DNA from: Kaistia granuli DSM 23481
Lineage (GTDB): Bacteria; Pseudomonadota; Alphaproteobacteria; Rhizobiales; Kaistiaceae
Length of the DNA stretch: 64,000 nt
NCBI RefSeq assembly: GCF_000380505.1
Contig: NZ_AQYH01000010.1
Coordinates: 372,001 to 436,000, forward strand
Direction: 5' to 3'
The stretch's first letter is position 1, and every line of letters starts with the position of its first letter. The notes beneath the pieces were generated by a model. It ran no database searches. It saw only the letters and a list, made by a program, of their open reading frames with translations, and was not told where the DNA came from. A program made the position numbers and the translations under genes. This document shows, one piece after another, positions 61,723 to 64,000 of this stretch.

Positions 61723-62951
61723 GCGATCTGGGCGCCTATGACGTTCAGGCGATCAGGCGGGATTTTCCGATCCTCGCGAGGACGGTCTATGGCAAGCCGC
61801 TCGTTTATCTCGACAATGGCGCCTCCGCCCAGAAGCCGCAGGTGATGATCGACGCGGTGACGAAGGCCTATTCGGAAGAATATGCCAACGTCCATCGCGG
61901 CCTGCACTTCCTGTCGAATGCGGCGACCGACGCCTATGAGGCGTCGCGCGAGACCGTGCGGCGTTTCCTGAATGCCGGATCGGTCGACGAGATCCTCTTC
62001 ACCCGGTCCTCGACCGAGGCGATCAATCTGGTCGCCTCGTCGCTCGGCCAGATGGAGATCGGGGAGGGGGACGAGATCATCCTCTCCATCCTCGAACACC
62101 ATTCCAACATCGTGCCCTGGCATTTCCTGCGCGAGCGCAAGGGCGCGGTGATCAAATGGGCGCCGATCGCCGATGACGGCACGTTCCTCATCGACGAATT
62201 CGAGAAGCTGATCACGCCGAAGACCAAGATCGTCGCGATCACCCACATGTCGAACGTCACCGGCACCGTCGTGCCGATCCAGGACGTCATCCGCATCGCG
62301 CATGCCCATGGCGTCAAGGTGCTGGTGGATGGCAGCCAGGGCGCCGTGCATCTCCCGGTAGACGTGCGGGCGCTCGACGCCGACTTCTATTGCGTCACCG
62401 GCCACAAGCTCTACGGCCCGACCGGCATCGGCGTGCTCTACGCCAAGAAGGCGCTGCTCGAGGTGATGCCGCCCTTCCTCGGCGGCGGCGAGATGATCCG
62501 CGACGTCACCGAGGACAACGTCACCTATGGCGAGCCGCCGCACCGCTTCGAGGCCGGCACGCCGCCGATCGTCCAGGCGATCGGGCTCGGCGCGTCGCTC
62601 GAATATATGGAGCGCCTCGGCCGCGACCGCATTCTCGCCCATGAGGAGCGGCTGCGCGACTACGCGACCGAGCGGCTTTCAGCGATCAACAGCCTGAAGA
62701 TCTTCGGCACGACGAAGGACAAGGGCGCGATCATCTCGTTCGAGATGGCCGGCGCCCATGCCCATGACATCTCGACCATCATCGACCGCGAGGGCGTCGC
62801 CGTCCGCGCCGGAACCCATTGCGCCCAGCCGCTCTTGCAGCGCTTCGGCGTGAACTCCACATGTCGGGCGTCGTTCGGTCTCTACAACACGTTCGACGAA
62901 GTCGACCGCCTTGCCGATGCGCTGATCAAGGCGCATGCTTTCTTCGCATGA
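61719..62951 (+). CDS. sufS: Cysteine desulfurase SufS (410 aa)
   Basis: Class II cysteine desulfurase supplying persulfide sulfur to the Suf scaffold. Motifs: 'RRDFPILARTVYGKPLVYLDNGASAQKPQ', 'RGLHFLSNAATDAYE', 'ILSILEHHSNIVPW', the PLP-lysine in 'FYCVTGHKLYGPTGIGVLYAK' and the short active-site loop with Cys in 'VRAGTHCAQPLLQRFG'. The ATG at 61719 overlaps the sufD stop by 4 bp, so it is translationally coupled. Length is standard. Confidence 0.96.
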   Translation: MSDLGAYDVQAIRRDFPILARTVYGKPLVYLDNGASAQKPQVMIDAVTKAYSEEYANVHRGLHFLSNAATDAYEASRETVRRFLNAGSVDEILFTRSSTEAINLVASSLGQMEIGEGDEIILSILEHHSNIVPWHFLRERKGAVIKWAPIADDGTFLIDEFEKLITPKTKIVAITHMSNVTGTVVPIQDVIRIAHAHGVKVLVDGSQGAVHLPVDVRALDADFYCVTGHKLYGPTGIGVLYAKKALLEVMPPFLGGGEMIRDVTEDNVTYGEPPHRFEAGTPPIVQAIGLGASLEYMERLGRDRILAHEERLRDYATERLSAINSLKIFGTTKDKGAIISFEMAGAHAHDISTIIDREGVAVRAGTHCAQPLLQRFGVNSTCRASFGLYNTFDEVDRLADALIKAHAFFA

Positions 62952-62960
62952 GGATCTGAA

Positions 62961-63362
62961 ATGGACGATATCGCGCTGATCGGCGAAGCGAACAACGAAG
63001 CGGCGGAAGCGGATGCGACCGCCGCCCCGGCTGCCTCCGCCATTCCGGCCGAGGAGCTGGAGCGTCTGACCGGCGACATCATCGCCGCGCTGAAGACGGT
63101 CTACGATCCGGAGATCCCGGCGGACATCTACGAGCTCGGCCTGATCTACAAGATCGACGTCGACGACGACCGTAATGTCGCGATCGAGATGACGTTGACG
63201 GCGCCCGGCTGCCCGGTCGCGGGCGAGATGCCCGGCTGGGTCGAGAATGCCGTCGGCTCGGTGCCCGGCGTCGGCCGTGTCGATGTCACCATGACCTTCG
63301 ACCCGCCCTGGTCGCAGGATCGCATGTCGGACGAAGCGCGAGTCGCGCTCGACTGGTATTGA
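62961..63362 (+). CDS. sufT: SUF system Fe-S assembly protein, SufT/DUF59 type (133 aa)
   Basis: Small protein with an Ala/Glu-rich N-terminal ~30 residues followed by the DUF59 (MIP18/PaaD-like) domain: 'IIAALKTVYDPEIPADIYELGLIYKIDVDDD', 'MTLTAPGCPVAGEMPGWVENAVGSVPGVGRVDVTMTFDPPWSQDRMSDEAR' with the conserved cysteine. Helps mature Fe-S proteins. ATG at 62961, 9 bp after sufS. Confidence 0.93.
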   Translation: MDDIALIGEANNEAAEADATAAPAASAIPAEELERLTGDIIAALKTVYDPEIPADIYELGLIYKIDVDDDRNVAIEMTLTAPGCPVAGEMPGWVENAVGSVPGVGRVDVTMTFDPPWSQDRMSDEARVALDWY

Positions 63363-63370
63363 GGCCGGCC

Positions 63371-63829
63371 GTGGGCATGGCGCCGCCGATCACCGGGGTT
63401 CTGGAGACGGCGATCTATGTCGACGACGTCCAGCGCGCCGCCGCCTTCTATCGCGACATTCTCGGCCTGCGGCCGCTGATCGCCGACGATCGTCTGGTGG
63501 CGTTCGACGCCGGTCCGGCGAGCGTGCTGCTGGTGTTCCGGCGCGGCGCGACGCTGAAGGACGTGCATCTGCCCGGCGGCACGATTCCGGCGCATGACAG
63601 CAGCGGCCCCTATCATTTCGCGCTGCGCATCCCGAAGGACAAGCTCGGCGCCTGGCGCGACTATCTGGTGGCGAAGGGCGTCGTCATCACCGCCGAGATG
63701 GTCTGGCCGCAGGGCGGCGAGAGCCTCTATTTCAACGATCCCGACGGCCATGTCGTCGAGCTGGCGACGCCCGGCATATGGTCGAACGATTCCGATCTGC
63801 CGGTCGGCGCCTTGCAGAACGGGATCTGA
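63371..63829 (+). CDS. VOC-family (glyoxalase-like) protein (152 aa)
   Basis: A vicinal-oxygen-chelate fold: 'GVLETAIYVDDVQRAAAFYRDILGLRPLIADDRLVAFDAG' and 'FALRIPKDKLGAWRDYLVAKGVVITAEMVWPQGGESLYFNDPDGHVVELATPGIW'. Likely metal ligands are the His in the second strand pair ('GPYHFALRI') and the Glu in 'VVELATPG'. The GTG at 63371 has GAGG seven bases upstream; a TTG at 63359 and an ATG at 63377 are alternatives. It overlaps or abuts the sufT stop and precedes sufA, so it is in the suf operon. Substrate unknown. Confidence 0.88.
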   Translation: MGMAPPITGVLETAIYVDDVQRAAAFYRDILGLRPLIADDRLVAFDAGPASVLLVFRRGATLKDVHLPGGTIPAHDSSGPYHFALRIPKDKLGAWRDYLVAKGVVITAEMVWPQGGESLYFNDPDGHVVELATPGIWSNDSDLPVGALQNGI

Positions 63830-63884
63830 TGGCCGATCTTAAGGGCCGACAAGGGCGCTTCGCGCCGCGAATTGGAGATATGCC

Positions 63885-64000
63885 ATGGGCGTCCGTTCAC
63901 GCTTCGCCGTGATGACCCTGACCGAGGCCGCCGCCGAGCGGATCCGCGAACTCGTCGAGGATTCGACCGAGGCGGCTCTCGGTCTGCGCATCGGCGTCAA
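63885..64000 (+). CDS. sufA: Fe-S cluster carrier SufA/IscA-type, N-terminal part
   Basis: Begins MGVRSRFAVMTLTEAAAERIRELVED at the ATG at 63885 behind TTGGAG and continues '...STEAALGLRIGVK' to the window edge, the start of the HesB/IscA/SufA domain. The cysteines (C-x-C and upstream Cys) lie beyond the edge, so the identification rests on the N-terminus and its place at the end of the suf operon. Confidence 0.85.
   Translation, partial: MGVRSRFAVMTLTEAAAERIRELVEDSTEAALGLRIGV

Overview
The window is GC-rich DNA from an alphaproteobacterium, most likely of the order Hyphomicrobiales (Rhizobiales). This rests on gene content: the Rhizobiales-style suf operon with two cysteine desulfurases and an Irr/RirA-type control region, Omp25/Omp31-type outer-membrane proteins, an NDUFA12-type complex I subunit, a B12-dependent ribonucleotide reductase (NrdJ), an RNase E with an insertion in its S1 domain, and the 'IPGTETC' signature of rhizobial porins. 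A Kaistia-like genome would fit, but genus cannot be fixed from the sequence alone. The DNA reads as chromosomal: housekeeping genes throughout, no phage and no intact transposon.

Layout. 1-3.3 kb: two related periplasmic proteins (the first cut by the window edge), two tiny paralogous lipoproteins and a pentapeptide-repeat protein, all on the minus strand. 3.5-6.7 kb: a NIPSNAP protein followed by a TRAP transporter (fused DctQM plus a Tat-exported DctP). 6.8-7.7 kb: a RES/Xre toxin-antitoxin pair. 8.0-9.05 kb: two tandem small surface proteins that join a porin N-terminal signature to a YadA-anchor-like C-terminus. 9.05-9.9 kb: palindromic repeats around a GIY-YIG nuclease gene. 10.0-13.7 kb: nrdJ. 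13.9-14.2 kb: a relic resembling an IS21-type end. 14.6-19.2 kb: the NDUFA12-like gene, ohrR/ohr (divergent) and rne. 19.9-24.1 kb: periplasmic amidase and PBP1A. 24.2-28.2 kb: GNAT, half-size EamA, MgtE, two small envelope proteins. 28.3-30.0 kb: prfB with its programmed frameshift, and a GreA-like gene. 30.0-34.1 kb (minus): ABC permeases, solute-binding protein and a TauD-like dioxygenase, without an ATPase. 34.4-38.7 kb (minus): cupin, nucleotidyltransferase, M23 peptidase, DUF455 ferritin-like protein and Bcp. 39.0-45.4 kb: AsmA/YhdP-like protein and a classical autotransporter. 45.7-48.4 kb (minus): tyrS and aroG, the latter behind an aromatic leader peptide and attenuator. 48.5-50.4 kb: anmK and a lipase-like protein. 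50.9-55.7 kb: four tandem Omp25/31-like barrels, each with its own terminator. 55.9 kb: an alpha/beta hydrolase (minus). 56.8-64 kb: the suf operon (desulfurase, sufB, sufC, sufD, sufS, sufT-like, a VOC gene, start of sufA), cut by the right edge.

How it works together. The window is rich in cell-envelope functions (seven or more predicted outer-membrane barrels, murein synthesis and hydrolysis, AsmA-like lipid transport, lipoproteins) and in redox or iron homeostasis (Ohr/OhrR, Bcp, the ferritin-like protein, suf). The strongest regulatory signals are the aroG leader-peptide attenuator, the prfB frameshift, palindromes between ohrR and ohr, and an Irr-type box plus a TGA-N9-TCA motif before suf. 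The least explained items are the tandem mini-YadA proteins, a recurring TGCAACAG-type motif before predicted surface-protein genes, the paired tiny lipoproteins, and the His/Asp-rich insert in RNase E.
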